From: Nitrospirota bacterium
GTDB taxonomy: Bacteria > Nitrospirota > Nitrospiria > Nitrospirales > NS-4
DNA: 5,984 nucleotides
Direction of reading: 5' to 3'
NCBI GenBank assembly: GCA_005877565.1
Contig: VBOK01000101.1
Location: forward strand, 1-5,984
A model generated the notes under the pieces. It had not been told where the DNA came from, searched no databases, and saw nothing but the letters and a program-made list of their open reading frames with translations. Below are positions 1 through 5,870 of this stretch, piece by piece. Within the stretch, counting starts at the first letter, position 1, and every line of letters starts with the position of its first letter. A program made the position numbers and the translations under genes.

Positions 1-2044
1 CCACGAACCAGGCGTCGGTGAAATCGTTCGTGGTTCCCGTCTTGCCGGCCAGTGGGCGTCCCATGTCCTTGGCTGCTTGCCCCGTGCCCCGTTGAATCAC
101 ATCCTCCATCATGTTGGCGATCAGGTAGGCGGATTCCTTCGTCATCACGGCGCGCGGATCCGGGACATGCATCTCCAGCACCTGGCCGTTCGAGTCCAGC
201 ACGGATTCGATCGTATAGGGCTCCAGCCGGATGCCCTGGTTGAAGAACGTCCCGTAGGCGGCCGTCAACTCCTGGAGCGTCACGCCGGACGATCCCAACG
301 CCAGCGTGAGGTCGTTAGCGAGAGGCGCGGTGATTCCGAGGTTCTGGGCAAGATCCAGCACCGGATTGATGCCGATCTTCTCGAGCAGGCGCACGGTCGC
401 GGCGTTGCGCGATTGCGCCAGCGACTGCCGCAAGGTGATCAACCCCTCGAACTTCTGGTCGTAGTTCTCGGGCCTCCAGACCAGATCAGGGTCGTTCTCG
501 TTGTAGACGACCCCGGAATCCACGATCGGGGTTCCCGGCGAGAGCCCCTGGTTGATCGCCGCGGCGTAGATCATCGGCTTGAACGCTGAACCAGGCTGCC
601 GCCTGGCGGATGTGGCGCGATTGTATTCGCTCCGTAGGAAATCGTAGCCGCCGATCATCGCCCGGACGGCTCCCGTGCGGGGATCGAGCGACAGCAGGGC
701 GCCTTCGACGAGGGGGGTCTGCTCCAAGGTCATCTGGGCGACGTCACCCACCATCTTCTTGAGGCTCACCTCGATCACGTCCCCGACCTTGAACAGTTCG
801 CCCGGCGTCTTGGCGCCGGTGTCCTTCACGTGCTTGATCGGATCGGGGCCCTTCAGTCTCCGGCGGGCCCACATGAGATCGCCAGCGGCGATCCGCCCCG
901 TCAGTCCTCGCGCTAGTACTGTGAGCTCGTCCTTCCCCACTTTTGCCACGACGGCCTCGATGATCTCGCCGGGGCGAAGCGGCGCGTCGGCCGAGGCTCC
1001 GCTGCTGACGCGTTTCGTGGAAAACTCGTCAGGCGACACACCCCGGCGGAGCGGCCCGCGGTAGCCCTGCCGCTTGTCCAACTGGCGGAGGCCCTCTTGG
1101 AGGACGGCCGTCGCCACCTGCTGCTCCGGCAAGGACAACGTCGTGTACACCTGGAGCCCGCCCTTGTACACCATGGCTTCGCCGTAGGTGGCCATCAACC
1201 GTTGACGGATGTGCTCGACGAAGTAGGGCGCCGGTTCGTCCCGTGTCTGACGCCTGAACGGGACGTCTTCCGCCGTGGCCCCTTCCGCTTCCGCCGGGGT
1301 GATGAACCGCTCTTCCACCATCCGTCTCAACACCGTGGCTTGGCGCTTCTTGGAGGCTTCGGGATGGTAGTACGGGGAGTAGTCCGCCGGCCCCTTGGGC
1401 AGGCCCGCCAAGTATGCCGCCTCCGCCAGGGTGAGCTGCCCTACGTCCTTGCCATAGTAGGTCTGGGCGGCGGCCTGCACTCCGTACGCTCCGTGTCCGA
1501 AGTAGATCTGATTCAGGTACAGCTCCAGGATCTGCTCCTTGCCTAGGATCTGCTCCATCTTCAAGGCCAGGAGCGCCTCCTTTGCCTTGCGCTCGAAGTC
1601 CCGCTTGGGAGACAGGAAGAGCGAGCGCGCCAACTGCTGTGTGATGGTGCTCGCGCCTTGACGGATCTTCCCGGAAAGGAGGTTCGTGATTGCGGCCCGC
1701 GCGATGCCGATAAAGTCCAGGCCTCGATGCTCAAAGAAGCGGGAGTCCTCGATCGCCACCACCGCATTCACGAAATGCCGGGGGATCTTCTCCAGTGGGA
1801 CCAGGATCCGCCGTTCCACAAAGAACTGGCCGATCACCTGCTTGTCGGACGAGTAGACGCGGGTCACGAGACTGGGCTGGTACTCATGCAGGCCGGTTAT
1901 GGGGGGCAAGTCATGAAGCAGGTACCCCACCGTTGCCAGACCCGCCACAAAGCCGATCAGGACCACCGTGACGACACCCCACAGCATGGCTTTCCAGACG
2001 GATTGGGGACGCTGGAAGGACGAGAAGAGCTCAGCGAGTGACAT
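1..2044 (-). CDS. Class A penicillin-binding protein 1A (bifunctional transglycosylase/transpeptidase), C-terminus cut by window edge
   Basis: Polymerises lipid II into glycan strands and cross-links the peptides on the outer face of the inner membrane. The frame is open from the ATG at 2044 to the window edge (681 codons). Seen in order: a short cytoplasmic N-terminus and one membrane anchor (about residues 19-43); a GT51 glycosyltransferase domain with EDSRFFEH (catalytic Glu99), QGASTITQQL (129-138), RKAKE (152-156, second Glu156, 57 residues after the first as in known family members) and ELYLNQIYFGHGAYG (174-188); a linker/OB-like region around 310-430 typical of PBP1A; then the transpeptidase with SAFK (nucleophile Ser486, Lys489), SRN (545-547) and KTGTT (668-672). 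All catalytic motifs are present; only the tail is missing, perhaps 70-150 residues by family length. ATG 2044 is chosen because AAGG lies 6 nt upstream and a promoter places the transcript start downstream of the other in-frame ATG (2071). Family call is very secure; the 1A subtype is likely. mrcA/ponA would be the usual name. Confidence 0.96.
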   Translation of the reverse strand, partial: MSLAELFSSFQRPQSVWKAMLWGVVTVVLIGFVAGLATVGYLLHDLPPITGLHEYQPSLVTRVYSSDKQVIGQFFVERRILVPLEKIPRHFVNAVVAIEDSRFFEHRGLDFIGIARAAITNLLSGKIRQGASTITQQLARSLFLSPKRDFERKAKEALLALKMEQILGKEQILELYLNQIYFGHGAYGVQAAAQTYYGKDVGQLTLAEAAYLAGLPKGPADYSPYYHPEASKKRQATVLRRMVEERFITPAEAEGATAEDVPFRRQTRDEPAPYFVEHIRQRLMATYGEAMVYKGGLQVYTTLSLPEQQVATAVLQEGLRQLDKRQGYRGPLRRGVSPDEFSTKRVSSGASADAPLRPGEIIEAVVAKVGKDELTVLARGLTGRIAAGDLMWARRRLKGPDPIKHVKDTGAKTPGELFKVGDVIEVSLKKMVGDVAQMTLEQTPLVEGALLSLDPRTGAVRAMIGGYDFLRSEYNRATSARRQPGSAFKPMIYAAAINQGLSPGTPIVDSGVVYNENDPDLVWRPENYDQKFEGLITLRQSLAQSRNAATVRLLEKIGINPVLDLAQNLGITAPLANDLTLALGSSGVTLQELTAAYGTFFNQGIRLEPYTIESVLDSNGQVLEMHVPDPRAVMTKESAYLIANMMEDVIQRGTGQAAKDMGRPLAGKTGTTNDFTDAWFV

Positions 2045-2050
2045 GCCTGA

Positions 2051-2054
2051 CCTT
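2051..2054 (-). promoter_or_regulatory. Ribosome binding site of the PBP1A gene
   Basis: AAGG on the minus strand lies 6 nt before the ATG at 2044. It decides between this start and the in-frame ATG at 2071, nine codons upstream, which has no purine-rich sequence before it. Confidence 0.55.
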
Positions 2055-2056
2055 GC

Positions 2057-2081
2057 GCACGGGTGACCCATGATACCGTGC
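2057..2081. repeat. Inverted repeat over the PBP1A -10 box and start site; candidate operator
   Basis: GCACGG (2057-2062) and CCGTGC (2076-2081) form perfect 6-bp arms around a 13-bp spacer. The spacer contains the predicted PBP -10 box (2070-2075), and the predicted start site (about 2063) is beside the left arm. A shorter nested palindrome, GGGTGACCC, is at 2061-2069. The position would suit a repressor site, but no regulator is known and a 6-bp repeat can arise by chance in GC-rich DNA. Confidence 0.3.
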
Positions 2082-2098
2082 TCTCACCGAAAGCACAA
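2070..2098 (-). promoter_or_regulatory. Predicted sigma70-type promoter of the PBP1A gene
   Basis: On the minus strand, TTGTGC (2098-2093, 3 of 6 consensus matches) and TATCAT (2075-2070, 5 of 6) are 17 bp apart. Transcription would begin near 2063, giving a leader of about 19 nt that contains the AAGG ribosome binding site. The good -10 and ideal spacing are seen; promoter activity is inferred, and the -35 is weak. Confidence 0.45.
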
Positions 2099-2115
2099 GG
2101 ACGGCAGGCGAGGCT

Positions 2116-2144
2116 TTGACTCTTCGGACGTGGTGCGTTAGAGT
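2116..2144 (+). promoter_or_regulatory. Predicted sigma70-type promoter of typA
   Basis: TTGACT (2116-2121, 5 of 6 matches) and TAGAGT (2139-2144, 4 of 6) are separated by 17 bp. Transcription would start near 2151, only about 10 nt before the typA ATG, so the mRNA would have almost no leader. The only Shine-Dalgarno-like run, GAGG at 2145-2148, would then lie upstream of the transcript start. Either typA is translated from a near-leaderless mRNA or the real promoter is further upstream. Confidence 0.4.
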
Positions 2145-2160
2145 GAGGTTTCTTCTAACC

Positions 2161-3978
2161 ATGCGCCGAACAGACATCCGCAACATCGCCATCATCGCTC
2201 ACGTGGATCACGGGAAAACGACCCTTGTGGACGCGATCCTGAAGCAGACCCATGTGCACCGCAACATCGAGAGCATGGGCGATCGCATTCTCGACTCGAT
2301 GGACCAGGAGCGCGAGCGGGGTATCACCATCAAGGCCAAAAACGCCAGCGTGGTCTACAAAGGCGTCAAGATCAACATCGTGGATACACCCGGACATGCC
2401 GACTTCGGTGGTGAGGTGGAACGCACCCTCCGCATGGTGGACGGCGTCCTGCTGCTGGTGGATGCCAAGGAAGGCCCCATGCCGCAGACCACATTTGTGC
2501 TCCGCAAGGCCCTGGGCCTGGGACACAAAGCCATCGTCGTCCTCAACAAGATTGACCGACCCGATGCCCAGATCGACGACATGGTCAACCGCACGTTCGA
2601 CCTGTTCGCGCACCTGGGCGCCAGCGACGACCAACTGGACTTTCCCATCGTCTACACCTCCGCGCTGCAGGGCACGGCCTCGCTGGATCCGGAGAAGCCG
2701 GGCGTGGACATTGCGCCGTTGCTGGACACGATTCTCGAGAAAATTTCTCCGCCGGCGATCGGGCAGGACCGCCCGCTCCAGTTGCTGGTGCTCGCCCTGG
2801 CCCATGATCCCTACAAGGGCAAGATGGGCATCGGCAAGCTGCTCTCCGGCACCCTGACCAAGCGCCAGGCGTTGGTGCGGATCAAGACCGACGGGACCCA
2901 GATTCCCGGCAAGGCCACCGACCTCCTCGTCTTCGAAGGATTGGAACGCAAGGAGGTGGACCACGTCGAGGCGGGTGAGATCGTGGCCGTCGCTGGCTTC
3001 CCGGAGATCGGGATCGGCGAAACCCTGGCCGATCCCGAACAGCCGGTCGCTTTGCAACCTGTGGCGATCGACGAGCCGACTGTCCAGATGACCTTTTCGG
3101 TCAATACGAGCCCCTACGCCGGACGGGAAGGCAAGTACGTCACGTCCCGCCACCTGCGCGAAAGGCTGTACAAGGAACTGGAGACCAACGTGGCCTTGCG
3201 CGCGGAAGAAACCGATTCCACTGATCAGTTCCTGGTCGCTGGCCGTGGCGAACTGCACCTTGCGGTCCTCATCGAGGCAATGCGCCGGGAAGGCTACGAG
3301 CTCCAGGTCTCCCAGCCGAAAGTGATCTTGCGCGAAGCGGACGGGGTGACACTGGAGCCTTACGAAGAACTGACCATCGAGGTGCCGGTGGAGTTCCAAG
3401 GCCCGGTCATCGAAGAAGTCGGCCGCCGCCGCGGCGTGCTGCGTCACATGAAACTGCCGATCCACGGGGACCTGCACCTCGAGTACCACATCCCGACCCG
3501 CGGGGTGATCGGCTTGAAGAACGCGTTGCTGACCAAGACCAAGGGCACCGTCATCCTGCACCACATCTTCGCCCGCTACGAACAGGCCGATCCGCGCGCC
3601 CTCCAAGTGCAGCCCCACGGCTCGCTGATCGCGTACGAGACCGGGACCAGCAGCGCCTACGGACTCAACATCGCTCAGGAGCGGGGCTCCCTGTTCATCG
3701 GCCCCGGCGTGGAGGTCTATCAAGGAATGGTGGTCGGCGAGAACGCGCGGGACGAAGACCTGGACGTGAACGTCTGCAAGGCCAAGCACCTGACGAACAT
3801 GCGCGCCTCCGGCTCCGACGAGGCGATCGTCCTGACCCCGCCCCGCGAGATGACGCTCGAGTTCGCCCTGGAGTATATCGGCCCGGATGAACTGGTGGAA
3901 GTGACACCGGCATCAATCCGGATCCGCAAGCGCCTGCTGGAGCCGGAGGAGCGGAGAAGAGCCCGCAAGACCCGGTAA
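2161..3978 (+). CDS. typA: Ribosome-associated translational GTPase TypA/BipA
   Basis: A cytoplasmic EF-G-like GTPase that binds the ribosome and supports 50S assembly and growth under stress or cold. The 605-residue product has the normal family length. The GTPase domain has G1 AHVDHGKT (13-20), G2 Thr56 in RGITI, G3 DTPGH (75-79), G4 NKID (129-132) and G5 SAL (167-169). A beta-barrel domain II follows at about 200-300, then EF-G III- and V-like domains (about 305-480). The TypA-specific C-terminal domain (about 485-595) carries the hallmark stretch around VNVCKAKHLTNMRASG. EF-G domain IV is absent, as expected for TypA rather than EF-G or LepA. ATG 2161 is chosen because the family begins a few residues before the RNIAIIAHVDHGKTT motif; the open frame back to TTG 2116 adds a segment unlike the family and its TTG is the probable -35 box. 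No active-site residue looks altered. The gene diverges from the PBP gene and converges on the beta-grasp gene. Confidence 0.98.
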   Translation: MRRTDIRNIAIIAHVDHGKTTLVDAILKQTHVHRNIESMGDRILDSMDQERERGITIKAKNASVVYKGVKINIVDTPGHADFGGEVERTLRMVDGVLLLVDAKEGPMPQTTFVLRKALGLGHKAIVVLNKIDRPDAQIDDMVNRTFDLFAHLGASDDQLDFPIVYTSALQGTASLDPEKPGVDIAPLLDTILEKISPPAIGQDRPLQLLVLALAHDPYKGKMGIGKLLSGTLTKRQALVRIKTDGTQIPGKATDLLVFEGLERKEVDHVEAGEIVAVAGFPEIGIGETLADPEQPVALQPVAIDEPTVQMTFSVNTSPYAGREGKYVTSRHLRERLYKELETNVALRAEETDSTDQFLVAGRGELHLAVLIEAMRREGYELQVSQPKVILREADGVTLEPYEELTIEVPVEFQGPVIEEVGRRRGVLRHMKLPIHGDLHLEYHIPTRGVIGLKNALLTKTKGTVILHHIFARYEQADPRALQVQPHGSLIAYETGTSSAYGLNIAQERGSLFIGPGVEVYQGMVVGENARDEDLDVNVCKAKHLTNMRASGSDEAIVLTPPREMTLEFALEYIGPDELVEVTPASIRIRKRLLEPEERRRARKTR

Positions 3979-3993
3979 GAGCCCTTGCGTGGC
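3961..3993. terminator. Stem-loop between convergent typA and the beta-grasp gene; possible weak terminator
   Basis: CGCAAG (3964-3969) pairs perfectly with CTTGCG (3984-3989). GCC (3961-3963) can extend the stem with GGC (3991-3993) across a single bulged T (3990). The 14-nt loop holds the typA stop codon (3976-3978). No T run follows on the plus strand. On the minus strand the stem is followed by a pyrimidine-rich stretch (TCTTCTCC), so it could serve transcripts of the minus-strand gene slightly better. Pairing is seen; terminator function is inferred. Confidence 0.35.
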
Positions 3994-3995
3994 GT

Positions 3996-4283
3996 CTAGA
4001 CCGTTCCGCCAGTGCCGATCGGGAAGTCGGCGGAGTGAAGCTGGGTGTTATGTGGCGTGACTTTCACGATATCGCCGTCTTTCACCACCGTCGACTCCGC
4101 CGCGATGCGGACCCCGACCGTGAACATGCACTCCGTCTCTTTCCAGAGCCTGATCACGTCGGGAATTTCTTCCTGATGAGCGAGCAGCAACTGCCCCAAG
4201 GATGTCGGTTCCTTGAGCTCCCACTCCAGGACGCGCTCGCCGTTCGCCGCTGTCAGATTTCCCAATAAACGAAGCGTGATCAT
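3996..4283 (-). CDS. Small MoaD/ThiS-like beta-grasp (sulfur-carrier-type) protein
   Basis: A 95-residue cytoplasmic protein. It starts with a beta-strand pattern MITLRLLGNL, has a helix-forming stretch at about 29-47, and ends its core with VVKDGDIVKVTP (66-77), the DGD-V-x-P pattern typical of the last strands of MoaD/ThiS folds. MoaD and ThiS carry sulfur on a C-terminal Gly-Gly thiocarboxylate for molybdopterin or thiamine synthesis. Here an 18-residue tail follows the core and ends GTGGTV, so Gly92-Gly93 is not terminal. No moaE, moeB/thiF-like activating enzyme or thiamine gene is nearby, so the pathway cannot be assigned. The ATG at 4283 has only a weak GGA before it, but the protein begins right at the first strand of the fold. 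It converges with typA (17-bp gap) and diverges from the tRNA gene. The coding status is well supported; the function is open. Confidence 0.8.
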   Translation of the reverse strand: MITLRLLGNLTAANGERVLEWELKEPTSLGQLLLAHQEEIPDVIRLWKETECMFTVGVRIAAESTVVKDGDIVKVTPHNTQLHSADFPIGTGGTV

Positions 4284-4313
4284 GGTTCCAGGTAACGTCC
4301 AAGAAGCAACGAA

Positions 4314-4319
4314 ACTATA
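4314..4319 (-). promoter_or_regulatory. Candidate -10 element of the MoaD/ThiS-like gene
   Basis: TATAGT on the minus strand (5 of 6 consensus matches) lies about 30 bp before the ATG at 4283, predicting a leader of roughly 24 nt. The hexamer 17 bp upstream (TTTCAG) is a poor -35, so this is a single-element prediction. Confidence 0.35.
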
Positions 4320-4375
4320 ACACAGACGGCGCCTTTCTGAAAACTCGTGCGGGGGTGGCTTTCCCTGTGGTGAAG

Positions 4376-4386
4376 TATGCTACCAT
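4376..4386 (+). promoter_or_regulatory. Candidate -10 region of the tRNA-Thr (and kinase) transcript
   Basis: Two overlapping hexamers, TATGCT (4376-4381) and TACCAT (4381-4386), each match 4 of 6 -10 positions and lie 18-28 bp before the mature tRNA 5' end. No convincing -35 is seen at 16-18 bp upstream. The position is right for a tRNA promoter, but the sequence evidence is thin. Confidence 0.3.
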
Positions 4387-4403
4387 AGCGCTAGCCCTCG
4401 GGC

Positions 4404-4478
4404 GCTGGCGTAGCTCAACGGCAGAGCAGCGGTTTTGTAAACCGCAGGTTGGAGGTTCGATTCCTCTCGCCAGCTCCA
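4404..4478 (+). tRNA. tRNA-Thr, anticodon UGU, CCA end encoded
   Basis: A complete cloverleaf can be folded by hand. The acceptor stem GCTGGCG (4404-4410) pairs perfectly with CGCCAGC (4468-4474). The D stem GCTC/GAGC encloses AACGGCA. The anticodon stem GCGGT/ACCGC (4429-4433, 4441-4445) has loop TTTGTAA with anticodon TGT at 4436-4438, which reads ACA threonine codons and probably ACN by wobble. The T stem GGAGG/CCTCT has one G-U pair and loop TTCGATT. U73 at 4475 is followed by a genomic CCA (4476-4478). The kinase ribosome binding site begins 6 bp later, so this tRNA is probably cut out of a longer tRNA-mRNA transcript. Confidence 0.97.
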
Positions 4479-4484
4479 CATGTG

Positions 4485-4491
4485 AAGGAGG
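4485..4491 (+). promoter_or_regulatory. Strong ribosome binding site of the GAF histidine kinase gene
   Basis: AAGGAGG is a near-perfect Shine-Dalgarno sequence. It lies 12 nt before the GTG at 4504, longer than the usual 5-9 nt. No ATG, GTG or TTG lies in the correct frame at a closer distance, so GTG 4504 remains the best start. Confidence 0.6.
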
Positions 4492-4503
4492 CCGACAGCG
4501 CAC

Positions 4504-5841
4504 GTGGCGAGCGACCGGAGCCCATTCTCTTCCAATCCCGGGTACTCCGGGGACCGCCGCCGAGCGCCTCGACGGCAGCAGGACCGCCGACTGCTCCAAC
4601 GCGAGCGCGAGCTCGAGGCTGCCCGCCTCATCTGCCAGGCCCTCTCGCAGCACATCAACGTGGACGAACTGGTCGAGAACGCCCTCCGCATCGCTCTGGA
4701 AGTGGTTGACGCGGACGCCGGCTCGGTGCTGTTGGCCGACGACAAAACTCAGCAACTGGTCTTCCGCTATGTCATCGGCGAGAAAGCCGAGCAGCTGCGC
4801 GGCACGGCCATTCCCTGGGATCTGGGCGTGGCCGGCGCGGTCTTCAAATCCGGAGAGCCAGCCATCATCGGCAACGTCGCATGGGATATCCGCCACTTCC
4901 CCGGCATCGACGACACCACCGGTTACAAGACCCAGGATATGATCGCGATTCCGTTGAAGCGCTGGGAAGGTCAACCCATCGGCGTGCTCGAAGTCCTCAA
5001 CAAGCGAAACGGGCAACTCAACAAGGACGATATCGACATCCTCACGATCGTGTCCGCCTTAGCCGCGCAGGCCATCGAACAGGCGCGCTTGTTCGAAGCC
5101 GGCAAGCTGGCCGAGGTGGCGCGCCTCCTTGGCGACATCGGGCATGACATCAAAAACCTGCTCACCCCGGTCATCACCGGCGCGGAATTCCTGCAAGCCG
5201 AGTTGAACAAGCTCTTCGGCAGCCTGGCCGCCATGGGGATCAGCGGCACGCAGACCAGCCAGATGCTCTGCAACCGGGTGATCGGCTTGCTCCAGGACGC
5301 CGCCCGTCGCATCCAGGACCGCGTGCGCGAAATCGGGGACTGCATCAAAGGCCTCAGCACCCCGCCCCATTTTGCTCCGTGCCGTGTCGCCACCGTGGCC
5401 GACGACGTGATGAAGACCCTGCACATGCTCGCCGACGAGAAGAAAATCTCCCTGCGCACCGAAGGTCTCGATGCGATCCCGCTGATCTCGGCCGACGAAC
5501 GCCGGCTCTTCAACGCGTTCTACAATCTGATCCATAACGCCATCGCGGCGATACCGGGCGGCGGCTCCATCACAGTCCGGGGGCACATCGATCTGGCCGA
5601 TGAGGCCGTTCACTTGTCTGTCATCGACACCGGGCGCGGCATGTCGCCGGAGGTCCGAGACAGCCTCTTCACCGACCGCGCCATCAGCCGCAAAGCAGGC
5701 GGCACCGGGCTGGGCACCAAGATCGTGAAAGACGTGGTGGACGCGCACAATGGGCAAATTTCTCTGGAGACCCAGGAAGGCAAGGGCACGACAGTCCACA
5801 TCCGCCTACCTCTGATGCAGTCCGTTGCTTCGCCGCGCTAA
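4504..5841 (+). CDS. Soluble GAF-domain sensor histidine kinase
   Basis: A 445-residue cytoplasmic kinase with no signal peptide or membrane segment, so it probably senses an internal signal. It starts with an Arg-rich stretch (about 18-35). A GAF domain follows (about 37-195), recognisable by DADAGSVLL, DTTGYKTQDMIAIPL and IGVLEVLNKR; the ligand cannot be read from sequence. A helical linker leads to the dimerisation/phosphoacceptor segment with GHDIKN (His214). The ATPase domain has an N box (Asn345 in LIHNAI), a G1 box DTGRG (375-379) and a G2 box GGTGLG (399-404). All catalytic motifs look intact. The 131 residues from His214 to Asn345 are somewhat longer than usual, owing to a segment with GISGTQTSQ between the two DHp helices. 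No receiver domain is fused and no response-regulator gene is seen next to it, so it is an orphan within this window. It lies 25 bp after tRNA-Thr and probably shares its promoter. The kinase class is secure; the signal and partner are unknown. Confidence 0.93.
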   Translation: MASDRSPFSSNPGYSGDRRRAPRRQQDRRLLQRERELEAARLICQALSQHINVDELVENALRIALEVVDADAGSVLLADDKTQQLVFRYVIGEKAEQLRGTAIPWDLGVAGAVFKSGEPAIIGNVAWDIRHFPGIDDTTGYKTQDMIAIPLKRWEGQPIGVLEVLNKRNGQLNKDDIDILTIVSALAAQAIEQARLFEAGKLAEVARLLGDIGHDIKNLLTPVITGAEFLQAELNKLFGSLAAMGISGTQTSQMLCNRVIGLLQDAARRIQDRVREIGDCIKGLSTPPHFAPCRVATVADDVMKTLHMLADEKKISLRTEGLDAIPLISADERRLFNAFYNLIHNAIAAIPGGGSITVRGHIDLADEAVHLSVIDTGRGMSPEVRDSLFTDRAISRKAGGTGLGTKIVKDVVDAHNGQISLETQEGKGTTVHIRLPLMQSVASPR

Positions 5842-5849
5842 CCCTTGAC

Positions 5850-5870
5850 GGCTGGGCGATCAGCCCTTTA
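5850..5870 (+). terminator. Weak intrinsic-terminator-like hairpin after the kinase gene
   Basis: GGCTG (5850-5854) pairs with CAGCC (5861-5865) around a 6-nt loop, 8 bp after the kinase stop codon, and is followed by CTTTA. The alternative pairing GGGC/GCCC (5854-5857, 5863-5866) is also possible. The stem is short and the T run has only three T, so termination would be modest. Confidence 0.35.

Noticed and set aside
77..2041. Several plus-strand open frames within the PBP1A region (for example 77-589, 675-1064, 1097-1546, 1658-2041)
   Set aside because: All are antisense to a continuous PBP1A frame with intact GT51 and transpeptidase motifs. None has a recognisable domain.
2042..2071. Upstream in-frame ATG (2071) as PBP1A start
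   Set aside because: It lacks a ribosome binding site and would lie before the predicted transcript start near 2063; ATG 2044 has AAGG at 6 nt.
2155..3789. Open frame of 544 codons on the minus strand, antisense to typA
   Set aside because: It lies wholly inside typA, which has every family motif. The composition (many His, Asp, Gln, Val) is typical of the complement of GC-rich coding sequence, and no domain is recognisable.
4404..4478. tRNA 3' end as an integration site for a mobile element
   Set aside because: No integrase gene and no second copy of the tRNA 3' end is present in the window.
4355..4942. Open frame of 195 codons on the plus strand across the tRNA
   Set aside because: It translates the tRNA and continues out of frame through the GAF domain; the Ser/Arg/Pro-rich product is typical of a shifted GC-rich gene.
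4315..5016. Open frame of 233 codons on the minus strand over the tRNA and kinase N-terminus
   Set aside because: It runs through a perfect tRNA gene in antisense and across the GAF coding region; no protein family is recognisable.
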